NCBI RefSeq assembly: GCF_030525755.1
Contig: NZ_JAUNEC010000001.1
Span: forward strand, 1-64,000
Source: Alysiella sp.
GTDB taxonomy: Bacteria > Pseudomonadota > Gammaproteobacteria > Burkholderiales > Neisseriaceae
Direction: 5' to 3'
Length of the DNA: 64,000 nt
The position numbers and the translations under genes are program-made. The notes under the pieces were generated by a model. The model had not been told where the DNA came from. It saw only the letters and a program-made list of their open reading frames with translations, and searched no databases. Shown here piece after piece: positions 8,219-16,977 of the stretch; within the stretch, counting starts at the first letter, position 1, and every line of letters begins with the position of its first letter.

Positions 8219-9892
8219 ATGACCCACCCCACAAATCTCCCTGCTTGGCAAGCTTTGACCGAAAATTTTGCCCAAACCCAACATCAACACATGCGCGATA
8301 TGTTCGCCCAAGACCCCAACCGTGCCACGCGCTATTGGCTGGAAGTGGGCGGCATCAACGTGGATTATTCCAAAAACCGCATTAACGACAATATTTTAAA
8401 CAATTTGGTGGCGTTGGCAAAACAAGCTGGGCTGCCTGAAAAAATGAAACAAATGTTTCACGGCGACAAAATCAATAAAACGGAAAACCGTGCCGTGTTG
8501 CACATCGCGCTGCGCAATCGCACCAACAGCCCCATTATGGTTGATGGCGAAGACGTGATGCCCAAAGTCAATGCCGTTTTGCGCAAAATGGGCGATTTTT
8601 CCCACGCGGTGCGTTCGGGCGAATGGTTGGGCTACACCAATCAGGTGATTACCGATGTGGTGAACATTGGCATTGGTGGTTCGGATTTGGGCCCGCTCAT
8701 GATGTGTACCGCGTTGAAATCGTTTGGACACCCACGTTTGAAAATGCACTTTGTTTCCAATGTGGACGGCTCACAACTGCGTGATGTGCTGGAAAAAGTC
8801 CACCCCGAAACCACCTTGTTCATCATCGCCTCCAAAACCTTTACCACCCAAGAAACGATTACCAATGCCAACACCGCGCGACAATGGTTTTTGAAAGAAG
8901 GCAGCGAGCAAGACATCGCCAAACACTTTGTTGCCGTGTCCACCAACAAAAAAGCGGTGGCGGAATTTGGCATTGACACCGAACACATGTTTGAATTTTG
9001 GGATTGGGTGGGCGGACGTTACAGCTTGTGGTCGGCGATTGGTTTGCCGATTATGCTGTATTTGGGCGAAGAAAATTTCATTGAAATGCTCAATGGCGCA
9101 CATCTGATGGACAATCATTTTATCAATGCGCCTTTGGAAAACAACCTGCCTGTATTATTGGGTTTGATTGGGATTTGGTACATCAATTTCTACGGCGGCG
9201 GCAGCCATGTGATTGCGCCATACGACCAACACTTGCACCGTTTACCCAAATTCATTCAACAGCTTGACATGGAATCCAACGGCAAACAGGTGCAAATGGA
9301 CGGTGCAGCCGTTGCCACCGAAACGGGCCCGATTATTTGGGGCGAAACGGGCATTAACGGACAACATGCCTTTTTCCAATTATTGCATCAAGGCACGCAC
9401 ATTGCGCCCATTGATTTGATTGCCAGCTTGGAAAAACGCGGCAATTTGCAAGGGCACCATGAAATTTTGTTGAGCAATGTGTTTGCCCAAGCCGAAGCCT
9501 TTATGCGCGGCAAAACCGCAGACGAAGCGCGTGCCGAATTGCAAGCCGCAGGGCTGCCTGAAAACGAAATTGAAGCCCTTGTGCCGCATAAGGTGTTCAG
9601 TGGTAATCGTCCTACCAATATGATTTTGTTGAATAAAGTGAATCCGCGCAATTTGGGCAGCCTGATTGCGATGTATGAACACAAAGTGTTTGTGCAAGGC
9701 GTGATTTGGGGCATCAACAGCTTTGACCAATGGGGCGTGGAGCTGGGCAAACAGCTTGCCAAAACCATTTTGGCAGAACTCACAGGCGCGATTGACCCGC
9801 AAAAACACGATGCGTCCACCACGCGCTTGATTCGTTTGTATCGCCAAGCGAATTGCGCGGAAGATGGAACGTGTGAGTTGTTTCGTGATTGA
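8219..9892 (+). CDS. pgi: Glucose-6-phosphate isomerase
   Basis: Interconverts glucose-6-phosphate and fructose-6-phosphate. Family motifs are clear: [13 protein letters not shown] near residue 150, [18 protein letters not shown], and [19 protein letters not shown]. 557 residues, slightly longer than the 549 of E. coli. The start at 8219 follows GAGAGCATAAA. Two in-frame DUS copies encode AGLPEK (near 8430) and AGLPEN (near 9550). In Neisseria pgi also sits beside hexR. Separated from hexR by the inverted-repeat element and two DUS words, so it may have its own promoter. Confidence 0.96.
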   Translation: MTHPTNLPAWQALTENFAQTQHQHMRDMFAQDPNRATRYWLEVGGINVDYSKNRINDNILNNLVALAKQAGLPEKMKQMFHGDKINKTENRAVLHIALRNRTNSPIMVDGEDVMPKVNAVLRKMGDFSHAVRSGEWLGYTNQVITDVVNIGIGGSDLGPLMMCTALKSFGHPRLKMHFVSNVDGSQLRDVLEKVHPETTLFIIASKTFTTQETITNANTARQWFLKEGSEQDIAKHFVAVSTNKKAVAEFGIDTEHMFEFWDWVGGRYSLWSAIGLPIMLYLGEENFIEMLNGAHLMDNHFINAPLENNLPVLLGLIGIWYINFYGGGSHVIAPYDQHLHRLPKFIQQLDMESNGKQVQMDGAAVATETGPIIWGETGINGQHAFFQLLHQGTHIAPIDLIASLEKRGNLQGHHEILLSNVFAQAEAFMRGKTADEARAELQAAGLPENEIEALVPHKVFSGNRPTNMILLNKVNPRNLGSLIAMYEHKVFVQGVIWGINSFDQWGVELGKQLAKTILAELTGAIDPQKHDASTTRLIRLYRQANCAEDGTCELFRD

Positions 9893-9912
9893 TTAAACGG
9901 TAAATAAAAGCA

Positions 9913-9940
9913 GGGGCGGATTTTATATCCGCCCCATTTT
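9913..9940. terminator. Rho-independent terminator between convergent pgi and the binding-protein gene
   Basis: GGGGCGGAT (9913-9921) pairs with ATCCGCCCC (9927-9935) around a five-base loop and is followed by ATTTT. The complementary strand is followed by TGCTTTTATTT, so it can serve both convergent genes. Confidence 0.8.
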
Positions 9941-9976
9941 ACAAGTTTCAGGCAGCCTGAAACCCATTTTTCAAAA

Positions 9977-10840
9977 TCAATGTAGGCTCACATCTTGACC
10001 GAAGAATTGTTCGCCCAAGCGTTTAAGTGTGCCATCTGCTTGCAATGCAACCATGGCTTCATTGATTTTTGCGATGACCGCACCATTTGCATTGTTTTTC
10101 ACAGTAACAATGCCCGCTCCAGTTTGTTCTTCACGCGGTGTCATCCATGCAATCTTCAAGCTACTTTGAGGGTTCTTTTTCAAATAGTCCAATGCAGCTA
10201 AAGAACCATTGATGGTAAAGTCGGCGTTGCCTTTTTGGATTAAATTGGCAGCTTGGGTAAAACTTTCAACAGGTAAGACACTGGCACCTGCTTTTTTGGC
10301 AATCTCACCATATGAACTGGTACTGGATTGCAAACCCACTTTACCTTTTAGGGTTTCTAGGGAAGTAATGCTGTTATTATCATTGCGAACAATAATGGCA
10401 TCACCACTCCAACTGTATGGAATGGCTTGGTCAAATTCGGCTTGGCGTTCAGGCGAAGTTAAGGTAACTTGATTGGCGGCAAAGTCAAATTCGCCGCTTT
10501 TTACACCAGGTAAAATGCCCACCCATTTTATGGTTCTGAATTCCACTTTTACCCCCAATTTTTCGCCTACCGCACGCATTACTTCCACATCATAACCCGT
10601 TAATTTGCCGTCTTTATCGGTGAATGTGAATGGGGCATAATCGCCTTCGGTGGCAACAATGATTGTACCTTTATTGTTCAGGCGTTCAAGTAAGGGTTGT
10701 TGGGTCGTGGCTGCTGCCATAAGCGCAGGGGCAGATGCTTTTTGAGGTGCAGCAGGTGTGGTACTTTGTTGGGTGTTGCCACCTTGGCAAGCGGACAATA
10801 AAAGGGCAGAAAGGGTTAAGTATAATGGGGTCAGTTTCAC
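9977..10840 (-). CDS. Amino-acid ABC transporter substrate-binding lipoprotein (SBP family 3)
   Basis: Extracytoplasmic solute-binding protein. The lipobox LLLSAC puts the lipidated cysteine at residue 18, followed by a flexible Ser/Thr/Ala-rich linker. The rest is the periplasmic-binding type 2 fold of polar amino acid receptors: GTIIVATEGDYAPFTFTDKD, GYDVEVMRAVGEKLGVKVEF, and DFAANQVTLTSPER. The wording resembles cystine-binding proteins, but the ligand is not certain. 287 residues. No permease or ATPase gene is adjacent, so its partners are elsewhere. Upstream are a 16-base palindrome (10881-10896) and a candidate small RNA or leader on the same strand (11033-11121). Confidence 0.85.
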   Translation of the reverse strand: MKLTPLYLTLSALLLSACQGGNTQQSTTPAAPQKASAPALMAAATTQQPLLERLNNKGTIIVATEGDYAPFTFTDKDGKLTGYDVEVMRAVGEKLGVKVEFRTIKWVGILPGVKSGEFDFAANQVTLTSPERQAEFDQAIPYSWSGDAIIVRNDNNSITSLETLKGKVGLQSSTSSYGEIAKKAGASVLPVESFTQAANLIQKGNADFTINGSLAALDYLKKNPQSSLKIAWMTPREEQTGAGIVTVKNNANGAVIAKINEAMVALQADGTLKRLGEQFFGQDVSLH

Positions 10841-10880
10841 AGCTGTCTCCTTAAAAGCCGTTGTTCTTGATGAAAAATGT

Positions 10881-10896
10881 GTCTGAGTCGTCAGAC
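10881..10896. promoter_or_regulatory. Palindrome upstream of the binding-protein gene
   Basis: GTCTGA-GTCG-TCAGAC is a 6-4-6 inverted repeat 41 bases upstream of the start at 10840. A minus-strand TACAAT (about 10900-10905) lies just upstream of it, so the palindrome would fall near the start of transcription. It could be an operator or an mRNA hairpin; no regulator is identifiable. Confidence 0.35.
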
Positions 10897-11032
10897 AAAT
10901 TGGATTGTATCTGAAATTGAGTTAATTACGATTGATTATTGTGATTGAAAATGGGTAAAGTGATAGATGGCTGCCTGAAAACCTTGATGCATCATCTTGA
11001 TGAATGTGGTTCAGCCTTATGCTGGACATATA

Positions 11033-11121
11033 AAAAATGCACTTGACCATTCAGTCAAGTGCTTCCAAGATAAGAGATATACAGAAAACAAAAAGAAAAT
11101 GAATGCTGTGTGTGCAGCATT
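11033..11121 (-). ncRNA. Candidate 89-nt small RNA (or terminated leader)
   Basis: A minus-strand promoter is visible: -35 TTGCCA (11150-11155), a 17-base spacer, -10 TAGTAT (11127-11132). The predicted transcript starts near 11121 with a perfect hairpin (AATGCTG, loop CACACA, CAGCATT). A U-rich single-stranded stretch follows, then a strong terminator: GCACTTGAC / GTCAAGTGC (11039-11062) with ATTTTTT. No open frame fits. Hairpin, U-rich linker and terminator are the usual layout of an Hfq-dependent riboregulator. Because the binding-protein gene lies 190 bases downstream on the same strand, a 5' leader with an attenuator is the alternative. Confidence 0.5.
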
Positions 11122-11196
11122 TGCGGATACTACGCAATTTTATGGTTATTGGCAAGTATTTTATGACAATTTCTGTCACTATTTTTGAATGTTTAT

Positions 11197-12306
11197 TCAA
11201 GGTTTGCGGTATTTTACCCGTTCTACATTGCGCAAAGGGTCGGCAGCTTTAATTTTGGTGGTGGCGATACGCTTATCATGATTGCTGGCTTCGGGTGTGT
11301 TGTGCCAATATTCGGCTTGAGGGGTAAACTGGAATTTGCCATAAACGGGAAAATGGTCTGAACCGATGTGAGGCAGTACTTTTAAATCAGTAACGAGAAA
11401 ATCGCTGCTGTGAAAAATGTGGTCAAGTGGCCAACGTAAGAACCAATATTGAGCATGAAATGTGTTGTATAAACCGCGTCCGATTCGTGGGTCGAGTAAG
11501 CCACTGATGCGTTGAAATAAGCGTGAACTGTTTGACCAAGCCACATCATTTAAATCGCCAAATACCAAACAGCTTTGTTTTGTTGTGGCAATTTCTTTAC
11601 CTACCATTAATAATTCGCTATCGCGTTCGGTGGCCTCTTGGGCTTCGGTGGGGCTAGGTGGCATGGGATGCAGGCAATAGATGTGTATCCATTCGCTGCT
11701 GGGCAGCTGAATTTGAGTGGTAATGGAAGGAATGTCATCGCGTACTAAATAGCGTACTTGGGCGTTTTTAAGGGCAGTCGGCTGTATAAGTGCATGCCGT
11801 AAAGATTGTCCAATGGCACACGAACAAACCACGAATGACTTTGTTCTAAACTTTACAGTTGTGTTTGCCACCATAAATCACTTTCCAAAGTCAAAATCAC
11901 ATCGGGTTGGTGTTGTTCAATCAAACTCAATAATGTGTCTGCTTGACGGTTTGGGGTTAAAATTGCAAGTTAAGATGCTGATGGTGCGGGCATTGTCTTG
12001 CCCTGTATATGGTTTAACTTGGGTTGGATACAAGGGTGTATAAGCAGCAATTTGCTTAATTTGCCAAATCGCACAGATGAAATTCAAGCCTTCCATGAGG
12101 GTGAATAATACATTATTGCTTTGTTGAAACCAATGATTGAATAACATGCACAATAGGCTGATAGCGGCAATTTGTAAACGTGGAAAATCAAATATCCGCA
12201 ATGTCCAATGATTGCTTTTGGACAGAGAAAGCAAAGTGGCAATCACAGGCAGTGAGAGAAACATCAGCAAAACATAATCGCTTGGTGGCATATTGAACAT
12301 CATCAT
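11197..12306 (-). pseudogene. Broken endonuclease/exonuclease/phosphatase-family membrane protein gene
   Basis: Two frames together make one protein. Residues from 12306 form two or three membrane helices (LLMFLSLPVIATLLSLS, LQIAAISLLCMLFNHWF), ending at ISILTCNFNP where the EEP domain begins. The downstream part holds LVFGDLNDVAWS, WPLDHIFHSSDF and GSDHFPVYGKF, the metal-binding and catalytic EEP motifs. Three lesions separate them. The frame shifts near 11946-11956, where the sequence resumes as RQADTLLSLIEQHQPDVILT. An in-frame TAA stands at 11853-11855. One base is missing in the A5 run at 11765-11769, after which KNAQVRYLVRDDIP follows. Three independent changes argue for real decay, not a reading error. 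No function should be assumed. Confidence 0.85.
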
Positions 12307-12362
12307 AATTGGGTTAAGTTTCGGCAGATAAGTAATCTGTTGTGATGAGCATCATTCATAAT

Positions 12363-12394
12363 AAAGGCTGCCTGAAACTTTTCAGGCAGCCTTT
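12363..12394. terminator. Inverted DUS pair behind yidC
   Basis: AAAGGCTGCCTGAAA (12363-12377) is complementary to TTTCAGGCAGCCTTT (12380-12394) with a two-base gap. It lies just beyond the yidC stop and is the presumed 3' end of the rpmH-rnpA-yidD-yidC transcript. Confidence 0.65.
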
Positions 12395-12400
12395 GTTGAA

Positions 12401-14086
12401 TTATTTTTTCTTTTTGCCCGTTTTATTTGGCTCGGATTTATCCAATATTTCTACTGAACCAGCCGCTACTGCCGCTTTGGCTTGGCGGTTGATGTGCCAT
12501 TGTTGTGCAATCGTCAAAATATTGTTGATGACATAGTACAACACCAAACCTGCTGGGAAGAAGAAGAACATGATGGAGAACATCAAAGGCATGATTTTCA
12601 TCATCTGTGCTTGCATTGGGTCTGTTGGTGGCGGGTTGAGTGTGGTTTGGAACCACATGGTTGCTGCCATCAAAATGGGCAAGATGAAGAATGGGTCAGG
12701 GCGACTTAAATCGCTAATCCAACCTAACCAAGGGGCTTGACGCAATTCTACTGACAGGAAAATCATCCAGTACAGACCAATGAAAATCGGCATTTGCACC
12801 AACATGGGCAAACAGCCACCCAATGGGTTGATTTTTTCATCACGATAAAGCTGCATCATGGCTTGTTGCAATGCCATGCGGTCTTCTGGATTGGGGTATT
12901 TTTTCTTGATGGCTTCCAATTTTGGGGCGACAGCACGCATTTTTGCCATAGATTTATAGGCTTTATCGTTCAATGGATACAATACGGCTTTGACAATCAC
13001 GGTTAAAAGAATAATTGCCCAACCCCAGTTGCCTACCAGACCATGCAGCCAGTTGAGTAAGGCAAATAAAGGCGCGGCAAAAATATGGACACGACCGTAG
13101 TCTTTGGTCAATTCAAATTCGGGTGATACGGTTTCCAAAATGCGCGTAACTTGTGGCCCTGCATACAAATTGGCGGAGAAAGTTTGGCTACTGCCTGCGG
13201 CTAATTCGGTGGCGGGAACGTTTACACCTGCGCTGTATAAATTATCGTTGCGGCGTTTGATGTCTATGGTACATATGTTGTTGGCGCACAGATTTTCGCC
13301 ATTTTCAGGCTGCATAATCCATGATGACACAAAATAATGCTGAATCATGCCCACATAACCGCCCGTGGCTTTGCGCTGGTATTCGGCTTCGGATTTACCT
13401 GATTGGAAGTCGTCATCTAAATCGCCGTATGGCACTTTTTCAAACTCGCCGCTGTCGGGTGTGTAAACCACAGGGCCGTTGTAGCTGTGCATGAACCAGC
13501 CTTCGCCTTCTGGTGCACTGTTGTCGCGCACAATGTTGTAGCTGGTGCCAATTTTGCGTGCGCTGCTGCCTGTGTTTTTAACGTCAAAGCGCACATTCAT
13601 CAAATAGCTATCTTGGTTAAAAGTGTACACTTTGTCCACTTGCAAGCCATTGTGTTCGGGGGCGGACAAACGTACTTCCACTTTGTCGCCTTGTACGGTA
13701 TGTTTTTTTTGTGCGGCAGTAAAACTCACACCGTCTAGCAAATTTTTACCATTTTCGTCAATCAGTTGTGATTGAGCGATGTAGGTCAATGGTTTGCCGT
13801 CTGATAACAAAACAAAATTCTTGCTTTCATCAGTCGTGGCATTGTATTGGCGTAAAGTTAAGCCCCGTAAATCGCCACTTTTTTCATCAATAATTGCATC
13901 CAAAGCATTGGTTTGTACGGTAATGGGCGTGGTTTCGCCCAATGGTGATGATGTAGCTGCCTGAACGGAGGCAGTTTGTTGTGATGTGGTTTGGGGTTGT
14001 GCTTTGGGTGTGGGAAACAAAGCTTCCCAGCCAATTAAAATCAGCGCAGACAGTGCAAAAACCGTCAGCATTCTTTTGAAATCCAT
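12401..14086 (-). CDS. yidC: Membrane protein insertase YidC
   Basis: Inner-membrane insertase that works alone or with SecYEG to place proteins in the membrane. Residues 1-20 (MDFKRMLTVFALSALILIGW) are the uncleaved first helix. A large periplasmic beta-domain follows (about 30-345), then the conserved five-helix core with NWGWAIILLTVIVKAVLYPL, MQLYRDEKINPLGGCLPMLV and the C-terminal VLYYVINNILTIAQQW. 561 residues, as in other beta-proteobacteria. Ribosome-binding site AGAAAG 8 bases upstream. Last gene of the rpmH-rnpA-yidD-yidC order, but separated from yidD by about 230 bases that contain a MITE-like repeat and a DUS. Confidence 0.97.
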   Translation of the reverse strand: MDFKRMLTVFALSALILIGWEALFPTPKAQPQTTSQQTASVQAATSSPLGETTPITVQTNALDAIIDEKSGDLRGLTLRQYNATTDESKNFVLLSDGKPLTYIAQSQLIDENGKNLLDGVSFTAAQKKHTVQGDKVEVRLSAPEHNGLQVDKVYTFNQDSYLMNVRFDVKNTGSSARKIGTSYNIVRDNSAPEGEGWFMHSYNGPVVYTPDSGEFEKVPYGDLDDDFQSGKSEAEYQRKATGGYVGMIQHYFVSSWIMQPENGENLCANNICTIDIKRRNDNLYSAGVNVPATELAAGSSQTFSANLYAGPQVTRILETVSPEFELTKDYGRVHIFAAPLFALLNWLHGLVGNWGWAIILLTVIVKAVLYPLNDKAYKSMAKMRAVAPKLEAIKKKYPNPEDRMALQQAMMQLYRDEKINPLGGCLPMLVQMPIFIGLYWMIFLSVELRQAPWLGWISDLSRPDPFFILPILMAATMWFQTTLNPPPTDPMQAQMMKIMPLMFSIMFFFFPAGLVLYYVINNILTIAQQWHINRQAKAAVAAGSVEILDKSEPNKTGKKKK

Positions 14087-14125
14087 AGCGTACTTTCTGT
14101 TTGGTTATGGCATAAAAATACAATT

Positions 14126-14231
14126 TATGGTGAATTCAATTTAAACAGTACAGTTCTACCAGCTCCTTTAGGTACTCGGTGTACACAGCGGTTGCTGTCG
14201 CCTTGTCCTGATTTAAATTGACTCTACTATA
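14126..14231. mobile_element. MITE-like repeat, family A, copy 1
   Basis: A 106-base element between yidC and yidD whose ends (TATGGTGAATTCAATTTAAA and, complemented, TATAGTAGAGTCAATTTAAA) are near-identical inverted repeats. The core contains GTGTACACAGCGGTTGCTG followed by TCGCCTTGTCCTGATTTAAA. The same core recurs in inverse orientation at 55369-55463. I recall a common meningococcal repeat with the same TCGCCTTGTCCTGATTTAAA core. Non-coding. Confidence 0.65.
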
Positions 14232-14317
14232 TATTGTTGTATGAATACAACTTTCAGGCTGCCTGAAACCAGAATTTCACTTAAAACTTCAATGATTAAA
14301 GTGTGTGTTCAGTTTCA

Positions 14318-14530
14318 TTATGGCACTGGGTCATAACCGCTGCCGCCCCAAGGATGACAGCGACACAAACGTTTTGCAGTTAGCCCCACGCCTTTGCATG
14401 CACCGTATTTTTGAACTGCTTCAATCGCATATTGTGAACACGTTGGCACATAGCGACAACGTGGTGGAATAAGCGGGCTGATGGCGAGTTGATAAAAACG
14501 GAATAGTCTAATTAACCATTTACGAAACAT
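14318..14530 (-). CDS. yidD: Membrane protein insertion efficiency factor YidD
   Basis: Small membrane-associated protein that assists YidC-dependent insertion. 70 residues carrying the full DUF37/YidD pattern: [20 protein letters not shown], then [17 protein letters not shown], then [17 protein letters not shown], with the conserved cysteines. It lies 43 bases downstream of rnpA on the same strand, the conserved position in most bacteria. The start at 14530 is the first ATG; a GAAAGATGAT stretch upstream may serve as ribosome-binding site. A DUS lies between it and rnpA. Confidence 0.95.
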   Translation of the reverse strand: MFRKWLIRLFRFYQLAISPLIPPRCRYVPTCSQYAIEAVQKYGACKGVGLTAKRLCRCHPWGGSGYDPVP

Positions 14531-14573
14531 AATTTCATCATCTTTCAGGCTGCTTGAAACCTCAATATGGCAA

Positions 14574-14930
14574 TCATGAATTTGAATTGTGTGTGTTTGG
14601 CAACATCATTTGTGCCAATTCTTCGCAGGCTTGTGTGTATTGTGTGTCATCAAAGGCTTGGCGCACGCGTACCACAAAATCATGTGGCGGTAAAATATGA
14701 CGATGCCGCCGAAACCAATCGCGGATAACCCGTTTCATGTAGTTGCGGCGGTTGGCACGTTTGGCAGCTTTTTTGCTGACCACCAAGCCCAGTCGGGCAT
14801 GACCACAGGCGTTGTTTTCCAGTCGCAGAACTTGTAAAAAAACGCGTGAACGTTGTTTACGAAGTGCAAAAACGGAAGAAAATTCTTCCGTTTTTAAAAG
14901 GCGATGGGATTTGCCAAAACTGTTGTCCAA
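14574..14930 (-). CDS. rnpA: Ribonuclease P protein component
   Basis: Protein subunit of RNase P, which trims the 5' leader of tRNA precursors. The family core is clear: [40 protein letters not shown], then [20 protein letters not shown]. Homology starts at [12 protein letters not shown], so the likely start is TTG at 14928-14930, one base after the rpmH stop codon. The frame stays open further upstream only by running into rpmH. This start gives 118 residues, normal for the family. The tight spacing and non-ATG start suggest coupling to rpmH translation. Confidence 0.92.
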   Translation of the reverse strand: MDNSFGKSHRLLKTEEFSSVFALRKQRSRVFLQVLRLENNACGHARLGLVVSKKAAKRANRRNYMKRVIRDWFRRHRHILPPHDFVVRVRQAFDDTQYTQACEELAQMMLPNTHNSNS

Positions 14931-14931
14931 T

Positions 14932-15066
14932 TTATACAGACAAGCGTTTGCGACCTTTGGCACGGCGTGCAGCCAATACTGCGCGACCACCGCGTGTTTT
15001 AGAGCGAACCAAGAAGCCGTGTGTGCGTTTGCGTTTGGTAACGGAGGGTTGGTAAGTGCGTTTCAT
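14932..15066 (-). CDS. rpmH: 50S ribosomal protein L34
   Basis: 44-residue, very basic ribosomal protein of the large subunit: [20 protein letters not shown], then [20 protein letters not shown], ending RLSV. The whole sequence matches the family. The ATG at 15066 follows TAAGCATC with AGGATAAGCATC upstream (AGGA). Divergent from dnaA across the putative origin, and first gene of the rpmH-rnpA-yidD-yidC unit. The start is fixed by the MKRT motif; the longer open frame upstream is not part of the protein. Confidence 0.98.
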   Translation of the reverse strand: MKRTYQPSVTKRKRTHGFLVRSKTRGGRAVLAARRAKGRKRLSV

Positions 15067-15190
15067 GATGCTTATCCTAAAATAGTGAGAATGGAAAAAT
15101 AAACATGTGATTAAACCTGTTTTTTGCTTGTTTGTCAATCTGATTTGTTGTATGGGTATTATGCTGCCTTTCAGGCAGCATAATGTGGGG

Positions 15191-15200
15191 TTGTGGATAA
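15191..15200 (-). promoter_or_regulatory. DnaA box
   Basis: TTGTGGATAA is the exact complement of the consensus TTATCCACAA, 131 bases before the dnaA start. Confidence 0.75.
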
Positions 15201-15220
15201 AATGTCATTTAACAATTTAC

Positions 15221-15230
15221 TTATCCACAA
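15221..15230 (+). promoter_or_regulatory. DnaA box
   Basis: TTATCCACAA is a perfect consensus DnaA box, about 100 bases before the dnaA start and inverted relative to the box at 15191. Confidence 0.75.
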
Positions 15231-15330
15231 AATACATGGCTGAAAATGGACTTTATCGTTATAATTCGTTTGTATTACCTGAATTAACAATGCCGCCTTG
15301 TGTGGTTATTTTTGTTTTGATGAGCATCAC

Positions 15331-16869
15331 ATGAACCTAGCTGAATTTTGGCCACAGTGCCTGACACTTTTGTCTGCTGAATTGAGTGAGCAGCAGTTCC
15401 AATCGGCGATTGCACCCTTGACGGTGGGTGAAGAAAACGGGGTATGGGTGGTGTATGCCAAAAATCAGTTTGCCACCAATTTGATTCGTTCGCAGTATGC
15501 GAACAAGATTTATGCAGCGCGTGTCATGATTGCACCTGATGCACCTGAAATTGTGTTTAAAGCAGGTATGGGGCAACATTATTCGGCTATTGATGTTTCA
15601 GGCAGCCTAATACGTTCTGATATACCCGATGAAAGGCTGCCTGAAATGACTGAATTGAAACAGGATTTGTCCAGTAAAACTCCAAAAAACAGTGCGCAAG
15701 ACATTTTGGCGGCGCGTTTGAACAATTTACGCCCCGCGCGAGCAGAGCAGTCTTTAAGCGTAAGTGAAACGACAAAATCTGAACCGCCACTGACTGCGAT
15801 TGAAAGCGCGCGTTTGCAAGACGAACAAAGTAAACGTTTTGAACAAACGGGTTTAACCGAAGAACAAACTTTTGAGACTTTGGTGGTAGGTAAGGGCAAT
15901 CAGTTGCCTGTTATGGTGGCGCGAACGATTGCGGAAAAACCAGGTGATGCAACTTACAATCCCTTTTTTGTTTATGGTAGTACGGGTTTGGGGAAAACCC
16001 ATTTGGTTCAGGCGATTGCCAATGAATTGTTGCACCTGAATCCCAAAGCGCGTGTGCGTTACATTCATTCTGATGAGTATTTGAAAAACTTGATGAATAC
16101 GGTGCGCAATAAAACGTGGGACATTTTCAAGCAGCAGTATCTGAACTACGATTTGTTGATTATTGACGATATTCAATTTATTGCGGGCAAAGAACGCACA
16201 ATGGAAGAATTTTTCTTTCTGTTTGAGCATTTTTATCAAAGAAAACAGCAAATTATTTTAACTTGCGACAAGTTGCCCACTAAATTGGAAGACATGGAAG
16301 AACGCCTGATTTCGCGTTTTTCATGGGGTATGACTTTACCGATTGAGCCTCCTGAAACCGAGATGCGTGTGGCGATTTTGGAACGTAAGGCGCAAAGTGC
16401 GGGCATTGACTTGGACGATGATGCGGCGTTGTTGATTGCCCAAAATGTGAAACAAAGTGTGCGTGAATTGGAAGGCGCGTTCAATCGTGTTAAAGCCAAG
16501 TGTATGTTTGAAAAGCACAGTCGCATTACCAAAGAGTTGGTAGAAATCACATTGAGCGACATCATTGCCAGTAATTACAAACCGATAACGGTGGAACTCA
16601 TCATGAAAACCGTTGCCGACCGTTACCACATCAGCATACGCGATATTTTGGGCAAAAAACGCAGCCGAAACATTGCACGTCCGCGCCAAATGGCGATGAC
16701 TTTAACCAAAGAATTAACGAATTTAAGTTTGCCAGCGATTGGCGATGCTTTTGGTGGGCGCGACCATACTACCGTGATGCATGCCATTAAAACCATTACA
16801 GAATTGTGTGAAAGTGAAGCTGAATGGCAACGCGATTACAATGAATTATTGATTTTAATCCGACATTAA
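15331..16869 (+). CDS. dnaA: Chromosomal replication initiator protein DnaA
   Basis: Binds DnaA boxes and opens the origin. Domain I is residues 1-90 (MNLAEFWPQCLTLLSAELSE), and domain II is a variable linker containing two DUS-encoded stretches. Domain III is the AAA+ module, with Walker A YGSTGLGKTHLVQAI and Walker B DLLIIDDIQFIAG. Domain IV is the DNA-binding helix-turn-helix, signature IGDAFGGRDHTTVMHAIKTI. 512 residues from the ATG at 15331; the frame is open slightly further upstream but conservation starts here. Followed by dnaN 108 bases downstream. Position beside rpmH and dnaN is the usual origin layout. Confidence 0.98.
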   Translation: MNLAEFWPQCLTLLSAELSEQQFQSAIAPLTVGEENGVWVVYAKNQFATNLIRSQYANKIYAARVMIAPDAPEIVFKAGMGQHYSAIDVSGSLIRSDIPDERLPEMTELKQDLSSKTPKNSAQDILAARLNNLRPARAEQSLSVSETTKSEPPLTAIESARLQDEQSKRFEQTGLTEEQTFETLVVGKGNQLPVMVARTIAEKPGDATYNPFFVYGSTGLGKTHLVQAIANELLHLNPKARVRYIHSDEYLKNLMNTVRNKTWDIFKQQYLNYDLLIIDDIQFIAGKERTMEEFFFLFEHFYQRKQQIILTCDKLPTKLEDMEERLISRFSWGMTLPIEPPETEMRVAILERKAQSAGIDLDDDAALLIAQNVKQSVRELEGAFNRVKAKCMFEKHSRITKELVEITLSDIIASNYKPITVELIMKTVADRYHISIRDILGKKRSRNIARPRQMAMTLTKELTNLSLPAIGDAFGGRDHTTVMHAIKTITELCESEAEWQRDYNELLILIRH

Positions 16870-16886
16870 ATGGTCATCAGTTCAAA

Positions 16887-16917
16887 GGCTGCCTGAAATA
16901 AAATCTTTCAGGCAGCC
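16887..16917. terminator. Inverted DUS pair between dnaA and dnaN
   Basis: GGCTGCCTGAAA (16887-16898) pairs with TTTCAGGCAGCC (16906-16917), followed by AATAAAA. There is no U-run, so termination may be partial and dnaN could still be read from dnaA. Confidence 0.5.
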
Positions 16918-16977
16918 AATAAAATACACTACAATAAGTTCATTTTAAATTTTCAAAGATATTTATAAGGATAAGCC

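Larger units (their letters stand above)
15067..15330. other. rpmH-dnaA intergenic region, candidate oriC / dnaA control region
   Basis: 264 bases between divergent rpmH and dnaA. Two perfect 9-base DnaA boxes in opposite orientation occur 20 bases apart: TTGTGGATAA at 15191-15200 and TTATCCACAA at 15221-15230. The DNA between and around them is AT-rich. Next to them is a perfect 12-base hairpin made from a DUS (ATTATGCTGCCT 15158-15169, AGGCAGCATAAT 15173-15184). A TATAAT at 15260-15265 may be the dnaA -10. Two boxes are few for a full origin, so this could be only the dnaA autoregulatory region. Confidence 0.55.
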
